A stretch of DNA of 64,000 nt from Achromobacter deleyi (GCF_902859705.1 NZ_CADIJO010000011.1:62001-126000), one strand, 5' to 3'. Shown: positions 9,117-17,693, numbered from the stretch's first letter. Numbers and translations: made by a program. The notes: generated by a model not told the origin, from the letters alone.

Positions 9117-9659
9117 TCAGACGCGTTCCAGCGCAAAGTGCGGCAACTCGGGCAATTCCACCCGGATCGCGTCGCCCGCCCTGACCCGGCCACCCTGCAA
9201 CACAACCGCCATGATGCCGGCCTTGCGCACCAGGTTGCCGGCCGCGTCGCGCCCCAGTACCGCCGCGGTCAAGCCCTTCTGGTAGTGATCCAGCTGCGAA
9301 CACGGATTGCGCAGCCCGGTGATCCGCAGCACCGCCTGCGGCCCGATGTGCAGGCAGGCATCGCGCGGCAAGCCCAGCAGATCCAGCCCGCGGGTGGTGA
9401 TGTTCTCGCCCAGCGTGCCTTCGGCCACGTTGAAACCGGCAGCCTGCAATTCGTCGTGCAGTTCGCCGTGGATCAGGTGCACTTGGCGCAGATTGGGCTG
9501 CGTCGGATCGGCCTTGACGCGCGAGCGGTGCTTCACGGTGACGCCCGCGTGGGCGTCGCCCTGCACGCCCAGCCCCTGCAGCAGCACGATGTCGGGCTGC
9601 ACCACCTTGGAAAAACCGTGGCCCGCACTGGCGGCCACGGCGGTCACGATCGGGCGCAT
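9117..9659 (-). CDS. MOSC domain protein at the end of the phn operon
   Basis: A 180-residue MOSC (molybdenum cofactor sulfurase C-terminal) domain protein. Conserved features are GVQGDAHAG (about 36-44), the segment TLGENITTRGLDL (about 91-103), and TGLRNPCSQLD (about 122-132), whose cysteine is the one usually invariant in MOSC domains. MOSC domains bind or transfer sulfur or the cofactor to partner enzymes. It begins 19 bp after phnM and is the last gene of the minus-strand C-P lyase operon. Its role in phosphonate use is unknown. Confidence 0.85.
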   Translation of the reverse strand: MRPIVTAVAASAGHGFSKVVQPDIVLLQGLGVQGDAHAGVTVKHRSRVKADPTQPNLRQVHLIHGELHDELQAAGFNVAEGTLGENITTRGLDLLGLPRDACLHIGPQAVLRITGLRNPCSQLDHYQKGLTAAVLGRDAAGNLVRKAGIMAVVLQGGRVRAGDAIRVELPELPHFALERV

Positions 9660-9678
9660 CGCGCGTCTCCTTGCCAGA

Positions 9679-10878
9679 TCACGCCGCCACCAGGCCGCGC
9701 GGTTCGGCGGCAGGGGCCTGCGTGCGGCCGGCGGGGTAATGGGCCGAAAACACCAGCCGGCCCGCGCTCCAGGCATGGCTGATGAGCGGCAGCGCGCCCA
9801 CCTGCGCCACCGCCACCAGGTCGGCGCGCAGCCCCACCGCGATGCGGCCGCGGTCGGACAGCCCGCAGGCGTCGGCCGGATTGGCCGTCACCAGCGCCAT
9901 GGCCTGCGGCAGCGTCAGGTCGGTCTGGGCGGCCACCGCGAACGCCGCGGCGATCAGCGTGGACGGCTGGTAGTCCGAGCACAGGCAACTGGCCACGCCC
10001 GCGCGGATGGCATCGATGGCCCGCATCGAACCGCTCTGGCTCTTGCCGCGCAGCACGTTGGGCGCACCCAGGATGGTGGGCAGGCCGCAAGACACCGCGG
10101 CGCGCGCCGTGTCCAGCGTGATCGGGAATTCGCTCATCGCCACGCCCAGGTTGCGCATGGTGGCGATGCGATGGATCGAATCGTCGTCGTGGCTGGCCGT
10201 GGGAATGCCCAGGCCGTGCGCATGCGCCAACAGCGTTTCCACCCGCTGCACCGCACCGTCCTTGGAACGGGTCTTGGCGCGGGCGGCCTCTTCGGCCTGC
10301 TCGCGGCTCATGGCGTGGTTGCCGATCATGTATTGCAGGTACGACTCCAGCGTCTTGAACTGGCCCTGCCCCGGCGAATGGTCCATCACCGAGAGCAGGT
10401 CCACCGCGCCCTCGTCCATCAGCGCCTGCAACACCGGCAGCGATGTGGCGTCGGTGACTTCGTAGCGGCAATGCACGCGGTTGTCGACCAGGCTGTGCGA
10501 GCGGAACGCACGCACGCTGCGCACCACCTGGGCCGCGGTTTCGTTGTTGCGCACGCCCGACTCGCTGTTGGCGAACGACAGCGCATGGTAGGGCGTGGTG
10601 ATGCCCGCCGCGGCGTTGCGGCGGTCCACCTGGGCCACCGCGAAATCCAGCGGAAACAACACTTTCGAGCGCGGCTCGGCTTCTTTCTCGATGGCATCGC
10701 AGTGCAGGTCGATCAGGCCCGCCACCAGCGTCTGGCCGCGCAGGTCGATTTCCTGGTCGGCGCGGGCGCCGTCGGGGGCGATGGCCACGATCACGCCATC
10801 GTCGATCAGGACGGCGCTGTCTTCCAGCACGCGGTCCGGCAGCACGACGCGGGCGTGGGTCAGGTAGATGCTTTGCAT
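9679..10878 (-). CDS. phnM: Alpha-D-ribose 1-methylphosphonate 5-triphosphate diphosphatase, PhnM (copy 1)
   Basis: An amidohydrolase-fold enzyme that removes pyrophosphate from ribose 1-methylphosphonate 5-triphosphate, giving the substrate of PhnJ. 399 residues. The metal motif is DLHCDAIEKEAEPRS (about 58-72), and the rest of the site lies in ITTPYHAL, HDDDSIHR (about 226-233) and LCSDYQPS (about 307-314). It is translated 4 bp after the phnL stop. A second, clearly diverged PhnM is encoded at 16.5 kb. Confidence 0.93.
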   Translation of the reverse strand: MQSIYLTHARVVLPDRVLEDSAVLIDDGVIVAIAPDGARADQEIDLRGQTLVAGLIDLHCDAIEKEAEPRSKVLFPLDFAVAQVDRRNAAAGITTPYHALSFANSESGVRNNETAAQVVRSVRAFRSHSLVDNRVHCRYEVTDATSLPVLQALMDEGAVDLLSVMDHSPGQGQFKTLESYLQYMIGNHAMSREQAEEAARAKTRSKDGAVQRVETLLAHAHGLGIPTASHDDDSIHRIATMRNLGVAMSEFPITLDTARAAVSCGLPTILGAPNVLRGKSQSGSMRAIDAIRAGVASCLCSDYQPSTLIAAAFAVAAQTDLTLPQAMALVTANPADACGLSDRGRIAVGLRADLVAVAQVGALPLISHAWSAGRLVFSAHYPAGRTQAPAAEPRGLVAA

Positions 10879-10882
10879 GGGG

Positions 10883-11599
10883 TCACTCCAATTCGACGGC
10901 AGCCTGCGCGGGGCGCAAGGCCAGGACCTGGGTCGCCACGGCGTCGCGCACTTCGGCGTCGTGGAAGATGCCCAGCAGGCAGCGTCCGGCGGCGCGCGCT
11001 TCGCGGATCAGTTCGACCACCACGGCGCGGTTGTCGGCGTCCAGCGAGGCGGTCGGTTCGTCCAGCAGCAGGATGGGGTGCTGCGCAATGAAGCCGCGGG
11101 CGATGTTGACCCGCTGCTGCTCGCCGCCCGAAAACGTGGCCGGCGCCAGGCCCCACAGGCGGGCCGGCACGTTCAGGCGCCGCAGCATGGCGCCGGCGCG
11201 GGCACGGGCTTCTTCGGCATCGGTGCCGGCCATGCGCAGCGGCTCGGCCACCACGTCCAGCGCCGACACGCGCGGAATCACCCGCAGGAACTGGCTGACG
11301 TAGCCGATGACATCGCGCCGCAGCGCCAGGATGCGCTGTTCGGGCGCGCCGACCAGCTCCACCCAATCGTTGCCGGCGCGCACGCGGATGCTGCCTTCGG
11401 TGGCCAGGTAGTTGCCATACAGGCAGCGCAGCAGCGTGCTCTTGCCGGTGCCCGACGGGCCGGCCAGCACCAGGCAGTCGCCCGCGGCGGCGTCGAAGTC
11501 CACCGCGTCCAGCACCGGCAGGCGAATGCCGCCCTGGTTGTGCAGGGTGAACATCTTTCCGAGGCCCCGCACCTCGATCATGGGAGTCGCTACAGTCAT
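10883..11599 (-). CDS. phnL: C-P lyase ABC-type ATPase PhnL
   Basis: A 238-residue ABC ATPase that, with PhnK, associates with the C-P lyase core rather than with a membrane transporter. Walker A is GPSGTGKST (about 47-55), the signature is FSGGEQQR (about 159-166), and Walker B is ILLLDEPTAS (about 180-189). It follows phnK by 2 bp in the operon. Confidence 0.94.
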   Translation of the reverse strand: MTVATPMIEVRGLGKMFTLHNQGGIRLPVLDAVDFDAAAGDCLVLAGPSGTGKSTLLRCLYGNYLATEGSIRVRAGNDWVELVGAPEQRILALRRDVIGYVSQFLRVIPRVSALDVVAEPLRMAGTDAEEARARAGAMLRRLNVPARLWGLAPATFSGGEQQRVNIARGFIAQHPILLLDEPTASLDADNRAVVVELIREARAAGRCLLGIFHDAEVRDAVATQVLALRPAQAAVELE

Positions 11600-11601
11600 G
11601 G

Positions 11602-12378
11602 TCAGCTCTGCAAAATGGAAGACACCAGCAACTGGGTGTAGGGATGCTGCGGGTCGTCGAGAATCTGGTCGGTCAGGCCGCTTTCCACGACTTCGCCGCC
11701 GCGCATGACCAGCGTGCGGTGCGCCAACAGGCGCGCCACCGCCAGGTCGTGGGTCACCACGATCGCGGCCAGGCCCAGGTCGGTCACCAGCTGGCGCAGC
11801 AGGTCAAGCAGGCGCGCCTGCACCGAGACGTCCAGCGAGGCGGTCGGCTCGTCCATGAAGACCAGGCGCGGATGAGTCACCAGGTTGCGGGCGATCTGCA
11901 GGCGCTGCTGCATGCCGCCCGAAAACGCGGCCGGCGCGTCGTCCAGGCGGCCGGCGTCGATTTCCATTTTCTCGAGCCAGCTGCCCGCGGCCTGGCGCAG
12001 GTCGCCGTAGTGGCGGTCGCCCACGGCCATCAGGCGTTCGGCGATGTTGGCGCCCGCGCTGACCTGCATGCGCAGGCCATCACGCGCGTTCTGGCGCACG
12101 AAGCCCCAGTCGGTGCGCGACAGCAGGCGCAGGCGCGCGCCTTGCAGCCCGGCCAGGTCGGTGAAGCCCTGGTCGCGGGTGTCGTACCAGACGCTGCCCG
12201 AGTCCGGCGGGGTCTGGTACGACACGGCCGACAGCAAGGTGCTCTTGCCCGAACCGGATTCGCCCACCACGCACAGCACTTCGCCCGGGAACAGGTCGAA
12301 GCTGACGTTGCGGCAGCCGTGCACGCCGTCCCAGGTGCGCGTCATGTCGCGCACGGAAAGCAAAGGTTGGGCGTTCAT
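11602..12378 (-). CDS. phnK: C-P lyase ABC-type ATPase PhnK
   Basis: A 258-residue ABC ATPase that docks on PhnJ in the C-P lyase complex. Walker A is GESGSGKST (about 39-47), the signature FSGGMQQR, Walker B LVFMDEPTAS. The start at 12378 overlaps the phnJ stop by 4 bp (ATGA), so translation is coupled. Longer frames upstream lie inside phnJ and are rejected. Confidence 0.95.
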   Translation of the reverse strand: MNAQPLLSVRDMTRTWDGVHGCRNVSFDLFPGEVLCVVGESGSGKSTLLSAVSYQTPPDSGSVWYDTRDQGFTDLAGLQGARLRLLSRTDWGFVRQNARDGLRMQVSAGANIAERLMAVGDRHYGDLRQAAGSWLEKMEIDAGRLDDAPAAFSGGMQQRLQIARNLVTHPRLVFMDEPTASLDVSVQARLLDLLRQLVTDLGLAAIVVTHDLAVARLLAHRTLVMRGGEVVESGLTDQILDDPQHPYTQLLVSSILQS

Positions 12379-13265
12379 GCGGTGGCCTCTTTCGGGTGTT
12401 GCTGCGCCTGGCGGTCGTTGCAGTATTCGGTATCGGAGCAGACGAAGCGGCGCGTGCCGGCATCGTCCAGGATGATCTCGTCCAGGAAGCTGTCGCGCGA
12501 GCCGCACACGTCGCAGCATTCCGACCACTTCTCGACGGTGAAGGGATGGTCTTCGAAGTCCAGGCTCTTGACCCGCGTGTAGGGCGGCACGGCATAGACG
12601 CGCTTTTCGCGGCCCGCGCCGAACAGCATCAGCGCCGGGCTGTTGTCCAGCTTGGGGTTGTCGAACTTGGGGATCGGCGACGGCCGCATCATGTAGCGGT
12701 CGTTGACGATGACCGGGTAGTCATAGGTGGTGGCGATGTGGCCATGCTGCGCGATGTCTTCGTACAGCTTGACGTGCATGCCGCCGTATTCGGCCAGCGC
12801 GTGCATCGTGCGGGTTTCGGTTTCGCTCGGCTCCAGCCAGCGCAGCGGTTCGGGAATCGGCACCTGGAACACCATGATCTGCCCGGCCGCCAGCGGCGTT
12901 TCAGGAATGCGGTGGCGGGTCTGCACGATGCTGGCGGCGCGGGTGGATTCGGTGGTGGCCACGCCGGTCACCCGGCCGAAGAAACGGCGGATGTTGATGG
13001 CGTTGGTGGTGTCGTCCGAACCCTGGTCGATGACCTTGAGCACGTCGCCCTGGCCGATGATGGCCGCGGTGACCTGGATGCCGCCCGTGCCCCAGCCGTA
13101 AGGCAGCGGCATCTCGCGGCTGCCGAACGGCACCTGGTAGCCCGGAATGGCCACGGCCTTGAGCAGCGCGCGGCGCAGCATGCGCTTGGTGGATTCGTCC
13201 AGGTAGGCGAAGTTGTAGTGGTCGTCGCGCGCGACGGTGGAGGCGGAAGTGGGGGTGGCATTCAT
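12375..13265 (-). CDS. phnJ: Alpha-D-ribose 1-methylphosphonate 5-phosphate C-P lyase, PhnJ
   Basis: The radical-SAM subunit that breaks the carbon-phosphorus bond. 296 residues. The cluster ligands are all present: Cys251, Cys254, Cys276 and Cys282, exactly ten later than Cys241/244/266/272 of the E. coli enzyme. The enzyme should therefore be active. Its stop overlaps the phnK start and its start overlaps the phnI stop, both by 4 bp. Confidence 0.97.
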   Translation of the reverse strand: MNATPTSASTVARDDHYNFAYLDESTKRMLRRALLKAVAIPGYQVPFGSREMPLPYGWGTGGIQVTAAIIGQGDVLKVIDQGSDDTTNAINIRRFFGRVTGVATTESTRAASIVQTRHRIPETPLAAGQIMVFQVPIPEPLRWLEPSETETRTMHALAEYGGMHVKLYEDIAQHGHIATTYDYPVIVNDRYMMRPSPIPKFDNPKLDNSPALMLFGAGREKRVYAVPPYTRVKSLDFEDHPFTVEKWSECCDVCGSRDSFLDEIILDDAGTRRFVCSDTEYCNDRQAQQHPKEATA

Positions 13266-14413
13266 GGGGCAACGGCCTCGTCCAGCTGGCGGGTGGTGTC
13301 GGGGGCAAGCGCGGGATCGGATGCAGGGTCAGATGCCGAGCCCGGCGCGGCGCGCTCGGCGCGCATGCGCCGCAGCAGCTCCAGGTTGGCCTGGAAGTCG
13401 ACGTAGTGCGGCAGCTTCAAGTGCTGCACGAAACCGGAGGCCTCGACGTTGTCGCTGTGATACAGCACGAACTCGTGGTCGTTGGCCGGGGAATCGGCGC
13501 GTTCGCCCAGGTCCTTGGCCTTCAGGGCGCGGTCCACCAGCGCCATCGACATGGTCTTGCGCTCGCCGTAGCCGAAGGTCAGGCCGTAGCCGCGGGTGAA
13601 CTTGGGGCCTTCTTCGCCGTTGCCGGAAAACTGGCTGACCATCTGGCATTCGGTGATCTCGATTTCGCCCACGGTGACGGCGAACCCCAGTTCCTCGATG
13701 TGCATCTCGACTTCCAGGAAGCCGTAGCGGATTTCGGCGGCGAAGGGGTGGGTATTGCCATAGCCGCGCTGCGTGGAATAGCCCATCGACAGCAGGAAGC
13801 CTTCGTCGGCGCGCGCCAGGTTCTGCAGGCGCGCGGCGCGCGAGGCCGGGAAGTCCAGCGGCTGGCGGGTCAGGTCGAAGGGTTCCGGATCGCCGTCGGG
13901 AATGGCTTCGGCATCGATCAGGTCATCGTGCGCCAGCAGGTCGGTCACGCGCGGCATGGCGCTGTCCAGCGGCTCGTCGCCCGCCGGCAAGGCGTCTGCC
14001 TGGCGCTCGGCTTCCAACGAAAAATCCAGCAGGCGCTGGGTGTAGTCGTAGGTCGGGCCCAGGATCTGGCCGCCGGGCACGTCCTTGAAGGTGGAAGAAA
14101 TACGGCGTTGCAGGCGCATGCGGCCCGTGTCGATCGGCTGCGTATAGCCATAGCGCGACAGGGTCGTGCGGTAGGCGCGCAACAGGAACACGGCTTCGAT
14201 CACATCGCCCGCGGCCTGCTTGAGCGCCAGCGCCGCCAGTTGCGGATCGTAGAGCGAGCCCTCGGCCATCACGCGCGACACCGCCAGCGGCATCTGTTCG
14301 CGGATCTGGTCCAGGCTGAGCTCGGGCACGGCGCGGTCGCCGCGCCGGTAGTCGTCCAGCATGCGATAGGAATTGAGGATGGCGCGTTCGCCCCCTTTGA
14401 CGGCCACGTACAT
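13262..14413 (-). CDS. phnI: C-P lyase core subunit PhnI
   Basis: 383 residues, core subunit that exchanges adenine of ATP for the phosphonate (ribosyl transfer) together with PhnG, PhnH and PhnL. It opens with MYVAVKGGERAILNSYRMLD, the standard PhnI N-terminus, and carries the usual DYTQRLLDFSLE (about 123-134) and SMGYSTQRGYGNTHPF segments. The C-terminal tail after about 350 is low-complexity and longer than needed. It overlaps phnJ by 4 bp and follows phnH by 1 bp. Confidence 0.96.
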   Translation of the reverse strand: MYVAVKGGERAILNSYRMLDDYRRGDRAVPELSLDQIREQMPLAVSRVMAEGSLYDPQLAALALKQAAGDVIEAVFLLRAYRTTLSRYGYTQPIDTGRMRLQRRISSTFKDVPGGQILGPTYDYTQRLLDFSLEAERQADALPAGDEPLDSAMPRVTDLLAHDDLIDAEAIPDGDPEPFDLTRQPLDFPASRAARLQNLARADEGFLLSMGYSTQRGYGNTHPFAAEIRYGFLEVEMHIEELGFAVTVGEIEITECQMVSQFSGNGEEGPKFTRGYGLTFGYGERKTMSMALVDRALKAKDLGERADSPANDHEFVLYHSDNVEASGFVQHLKLPHYVDFQANLELLRRMRAERAAPGSASDPASDPALAPDTTRQLDEAVAP

Positions 14414-14414
14414 G

Positions 14415-15032
14415 TCAGTTCTCCACGCGCGTGCTGCGGGGCAGCGCGCACAGTTGCCGCCCGTGCGTCAGGAAGACGTCGACGCCCAGCGGAAAACGTT
14501 GATGGTTCAGGCGCCATTCGCGCCAGAAACCGTCGGGCAACCCGGCGGCGCGCAGCGCCTGGCGGGTCTGGATGCCGGGGCCGCTCAGCGTGACCTCGGC
14601 ACCCGCTTCCAGCGATTCGACTTCGATCAGCAGCGTGGTCGACAGGTCGGGGTACGCCGGGTCGCCGGGATGGCAGGCCGACAGGGCCGGCGCCGCAAAC
14701 CCCGCCGGCACGCACGCAAAGCGCGCCAGCGAGGGCGACGGCACGATCGGGCAGGCGCAATGAAAGCGCAGGAAATCCAGCACGCCGCTATCGATGCCGT
14801 CGGGCAGCCACAGCGGCGTGTCGACGTCGACCAGCGTCAGGAGCAGCGCGGCCAAGGCGGGCGACAACCCGCTGGGCACACCGCTGGTGGCAGTCGTTTC
14901 GACGACGCGGCCGGGATGCGCCATGGCGTCCAGCGCCGTGCGGAAGGTGGCCTGCGCGTCGTTCACCGGGTCCGCGAAGCCCGGCAGCAGTTTGCGGCTG
15001 GCGGCCGCCGCGCTCGTGATGTGTTGCTGCAT
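14415..15032 (-). CDS. phnH: C-P lyase core subunit PhnH
   Basis: 205 residues, structural subunit of the PhnGHIJ core. The typical AQATFRTALDAMAHPGRV segment is at about 26-43, followed by a short hydrophobic run ALAALLLTLVD. It starts 1 bp after phnG ends. In this family it is catalytically silent but needed for complex assembly. Confidence 0.93.
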   Translation of the reverse strand: MQQHITSAAAASRKLLPGFADPVNDAQATFRTALDAMAHPGRVVETTATSGVPSGLSPALAALLLTLVDVDTPLWLPDGIDSGVLDFLRFHCACPIVPSPSLARFACVPAGFAAPALSACHPGDPAYPDLSTTLLIEVESLEAGAEVTLSGPGIQTRQALRAAGLPDGFWREWRLNHQRFPLGVDVFLTHGRQLCALPRSTRVEN

Positions 15033-15033
15033 G

Positions 15034-15504
15034 TCAGTCCTCGCCTCGCACCATCGTGAAGAATTCGACCTTGGTCTGCGCGGCCACGCGCGCCTGGCGC
15101 TCGACGCGTTCGGCGCGTTCGCGCGCCAGCGGCCCGATCAGCTGGGCCTGCACCGTGTCGTGCCAGTCGGGCAGTTGCAGCAGGGCGTCGGCCACGGCGG
15201 CCTGTTCGGCGTGGCGCAGCGAGCGCCCCTGCACGTAGGCAATGCCGACCACGCCGTTGTCCAGGCTGACGGCGCAACGCGTGACCGTCATTTCGCCCAG
15301 GTTGAAACGTCCGCCGGTGCCGCCGCTGCGGGCCCGCACCATGGCCATGCCGGTCTGCGCCGGGCGCAGCATCTGGTGGGACGGCAGGCCGCCCAGCGAG
15401 CCGAAGGCCCCGTCCAGCATGGCCGGATCGGCCAACGCCAGCACCCGCATCCAGGCAGCCCGCTGCGCGTTGGCCTCGCCTTGCGCTGTGTGTCGATGAT
15501 CCAT
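15034..15504 (-). CDS. phnG: C-P lyase core subunit PhnG, first gene of the phn operon
   Basis: 156 residues. PhnG forms the core with PhnH, PhnI and PhnJ. Recognisable are the RAAWMRVLALADPA segment (about 15-28) and GRFNLGEMTVTRCAV (about 66-80). It is the first gene of the seven-gene phn set plus MOSC. AGAGGA lies just upstream of the ATG, and directly before that stands the palindrome CGTCTAGACG, a likely PhnF operator, with a PhoB-box-like site 71 bp upstream of the ATG. Confidence 0.94.
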   Translation of the reverse strand: MDHRHTAQGEANAQRAAWMRVLALADPAMLDGAFGSLGGLPSHQMLRPAQTGMAMVRARSGGTGGRFNLGEMTVTRCAVSLDNGVVGIAYVQGRSLRHAEQAAVADALLQLPDWHDTVQAQLIGPLARERAERVERQARVAAQTKVEFFTMVRGED

Positions 15505-15517
15505 TATTTCCTCTAAA

Positions 15518-15527
15518 CGTCTAGACG
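15518..15527. promoter_or_regulatory. Probable PhnF operator 1 (CGTCTAGACG)
   Basis: A perfect 10-bp palindrome 14 bp before the phnG ATG. The GTCTAGAC core fits sites bound by HutC-subfamily GntR regulators, to which PhnF belongs. A related site stands before the second phnM. Binding here would block the phn operon leader. Confidence 0.65.
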
Positions 15528-15574
15528 ACCGGATGGAGTATGATCGCGTTCACAACGAAGTTCAACAGCCTGGC

Positions 15575-15592
15575 GTGAATTTTTGATGACAG
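15575..15592 (-). promoter_or_regulatory. PhoB box-like site upstream of phnG
   Basis: On the minus strand the bases read CTGTCATCAAAAATTCAC. The first heptamer is a perfect CTGTCAT, the spacer has the usual A-rich four bases, and the second heptamer keeps TCAC at its end. The 11-bp periodicity fits PhoB. It points toward phnG, 71 bp away. Confidence 0.6.
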
Positions 15593-15667
15593 TTGCGGCG
15601 GGGACGCATCGCCTATCCCGCGCCCGCCGCTTGGTGCACAATCACAGCCATTCTTGATGAAGCTGAT

Positions 15668-16411
15668 ATGACAGCGCGAGCACATCCCATGGTTGAAAGA
15701 GGTTCCGGCATTGCCGTGTGGCGGCAGATTGGCGAGTCTTTGGCGGACGACATCCGCAACAAGCTCTATATGGCGGGCGAGCAGCTGCCGTCCGAGCCCG
15801 AACTGGCCGCCAAGTTTTCCGTCAATCGCCATACCATCCGGCGCGCCATGGGCGAACTGGAACAAAGCGGCCTGGTCCGCATCGAGCAGGGCCGCGGCAC
15901 CTTCGTGCAAGAGCACGCCATCGACTACGCGATCGGCAAGCGCACCCGCTTTTCCGAAAACCTGCGCAGCCAGGGTGTGCTGGGCCACCTGGAAACCCTG
16001 GGCAGCCAGACCCTGCGCGCGGCCGACGTGGCCAAGCACCTGGGCCTGGCGCGCACCGCGCCGCTGTTGCGCGTGCAATTGGTGGGCAAGGCCGAAAACC
16101 GCCCCATCAGCGCGTCCGAGCACTACTTCGACGAAAAGCGCTTTCCCGATTTCGCCGACCGCCTGACCGCCTTGAAGTCGGTATCCAAGGTCTATGCCCA
16201 CTACGGCATCGGCGACTACACCCGCAAGTGGTCGCGCATTACCGCCGCCCTGCCCTCGCCCGAAGTTGCGCGGCTGCTGGGCCAGCCCAAGACGCGCCCG
16301 ATCCTGCAGGTCGAAGCCCTGAACATCGACCAGGCCGGCGCGCCGTTGCAATACAGCATCACCCGCTTCGTCGGCGACCTGGTGCAATTGATGGTGACCG
16401 ACGAAACCTGA
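15668..16411 (+). CDS. phnF: GntR-family (HutC type) phosphonate regulator PhnF
   Basis: 247 residues. The N-terminal winged helix shows the GntR pattern (IRNKLYMAGEQLPSEPELAA then NRHTIRRAMGELEQSGLV, about 29-73). The C-terminal UTRA ligand domain runs from about 90 to 245. It diverges from phnG and precedes the second phnM, the usual place for phnF, and presumably represses the operons until a phosphonate or intermediate is sensed. The start at 15668 keeps the normal N-terminus; 15689 is an alternative. Confidence 0.92.
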   Translation: MTARAHPMVERGSGIAVWRQIGESLADDIRNKLYMAGEQLPSEPELAAKFSVNRHTIRRAMGELEQSGLVRIEQGRGTFVQEHAIDYAIGKRTRFSENLRSQGVLGHLETLGSQTLRAADVAKHLGLARTAPLLRVQLVGKAENRPISASEHYFDEKRFPDFADRLTALKSVSKVYAHYGIGDYTRKWSRITAALPSPEVARLLGQPKTRPILQVEALNIDQAGAPLQYSITRFVGDLVQLMVTDET

Positions 16412-16449
16412 ACTTCCCGCGGCCTCGGCCGCGGCAGTGCGATTCCACT

Positions 16450-16461
16450 CATCTAGACATC
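16450..16461. promoter_or_regulatory. Probable PhnF operator 2 before phnM copy 2
   Basis: CATCTAGACATC lies 34 bp upstream of the phnM copy 2 start and shares the TCTAGAC core with operator 1. It would let PhnF control the phnM2-DUF1045-phnN operon separately from its own gene. Confidence 0.55.
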
Positions 16462-16494
16462 TGGTTGTAATGCAACACCGCTAACGTCCCAGTC

Positions 16495-17691
16495 ATGAAC
16501 CAAGCACACGCCCCCTCGCCCCTGGCCGGTGTCACAGGCCAACGTATCCTGACCCCTCGCGGCATCGAGCACGCCAGCCTGCGCTTTCACGCAGGACTGA
16601 TCGACGACGGCGGCGGCACGGCCGCGCGCGGCGCGTCCTGGTTCGACGCCGGCAACCTGCTGGTGCTGCCGGGCATCGTCGACCTGCATGGCGACGCCTT
16701 CGAACGCGCCATCATGCCGCGCCCCAGCGTCACCTTTCCGTACGACGGCGCCTTGTTCGACGTCGACCGCCAACTGCTGGCCAACGGCATCACCACCGAA
16801 TTCCACGGCGTCACGCTGTCCTGGGAAGGCGGCCTGCGCGGCGAGGCCTACGCCGAACGCATGTTCGACGCGCTGGAACGCATGCGCCACATCATGGGCG
16901 CGCGCCACTACGTGCACCTGCGCTTCGAGACCCACCACGTCGGCGGCGTCGAGACCGCCCAGCAATGGATCCGCGACGGCCGCGTGCGCTTCGTGGCGCT
17001 GAACGACCACCTGCCCAGCATGGCCCGCCGCCTGGGCGACGACCGCAAGCTGCTGCAATACGCCGACCGCGCCGAGTGCGACCTGGACACCTTCCAGGCC
17101 CGCATCCGCCAGGCGATGGGCGCGGCCGATTCCGTGGCCGACGCCATGCGCGAACTGACCGCCTGCGCCCAGGCGGCCGGCCTGAAGGTCGCCTCGCACG
17201 ACGACCCGGACGCCGCCACCCGCCGCTACTACCACCAGCTGGGCTGCGGCGTGGCCGAATTCCCGCTGACGCGCGAAGCGGCCGGCGTGGCGCGCGACCT
17301 GGGCAATTCCGTGGTGTTCGGCGCCCCCAACGTGGTGCGCGGCGGCAGCCATACCAACGCCCCCAGCGCCACCGAGATGATCCGCGCCGGCCTGTGCGAC
17401 ATCCTCACGTCCGACTACTACTACCCCGCACCGCTGGCCGCCGTGATGCGCCTGGCCCACGACGGCGTGCTGCCGCTGGAACAGGCCTGGAACCTGGTGT
17501 CGCTGAACCCGGCGCGCGCCGCCGGCTTGCAGGACCGTGGCCTGCTGGCCCCTGGCCTGATCGCCGACGCCATCGTGGTGGACGACCAGGTGCCCGGCCT
17601 GCCGCGCGTCTGCGCCGCGATCGTGGGCGGTGAATTGCGCTATGCCACCCGCGCCTTCGGCGACGACCACAGCCAGCGCATGGCCGCCTGA
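16495..17691 (+). CDS. phnM: PhnM-family diphosphatase (copy 2)
   Basis: A 398-residue amidohydrolase of the PhnM family, the second in this locus. The metal motif is DLHGDAFERAIMPRPSVTFP (about 63-82), then ITTEFHGVTLSW, ASHDDPDAATRRYY (about 232-245) and LTSDYYYPAP. The MPRP element after the metal motif resembles classical PhnM more than copy 1 does. It has its own operator-like site and heads an operon with DUF1045 (2 bp gap) and phnN. Which copy is the main diphosphatase cannot be told. Confidence 0.9.
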   Translation: MNQAHAPSPLAGVTGQRILTPRGIEHASLRFHAGLIDDGGGTAARGASWFDAGNLLVLPGIVDLHGDAFERAIMPRPSVTFPYDGALFDVDRQLLANGITTEFHGVTLSWEGGLRGEAYAERMFDALERMRHIMGARHYVHLRFETHHVGGVETAQQWIRDGRVRFVALNDHLPSMARRLGDDRKLLQYADRAECDLDTFQARIRQAMGAADSVADAMRELTACAQAAGLKVASHDDPDAATRRYYHQLGCGVAEFPLTREAAGVARDLGNSVVFGAPNVVRGGSHTNAPSATEMIRAGLCDILTSDYYYPAPLAAVMRLAHDGVLPLEQAWNLVSLNPARAAGLQDRGLLAPGLIADAIVVDDQVPGLPRVCAAIVGGELRYATRAFGDDHSQRMAA

Positions 17692-17693
17692 TC

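Noticed and set aside
11644-12582. Plus-strand open frame of 312 codons over phnK
   Set aside because: Opposite strand to phnK with intact ABC motifs; no coding features of its own.
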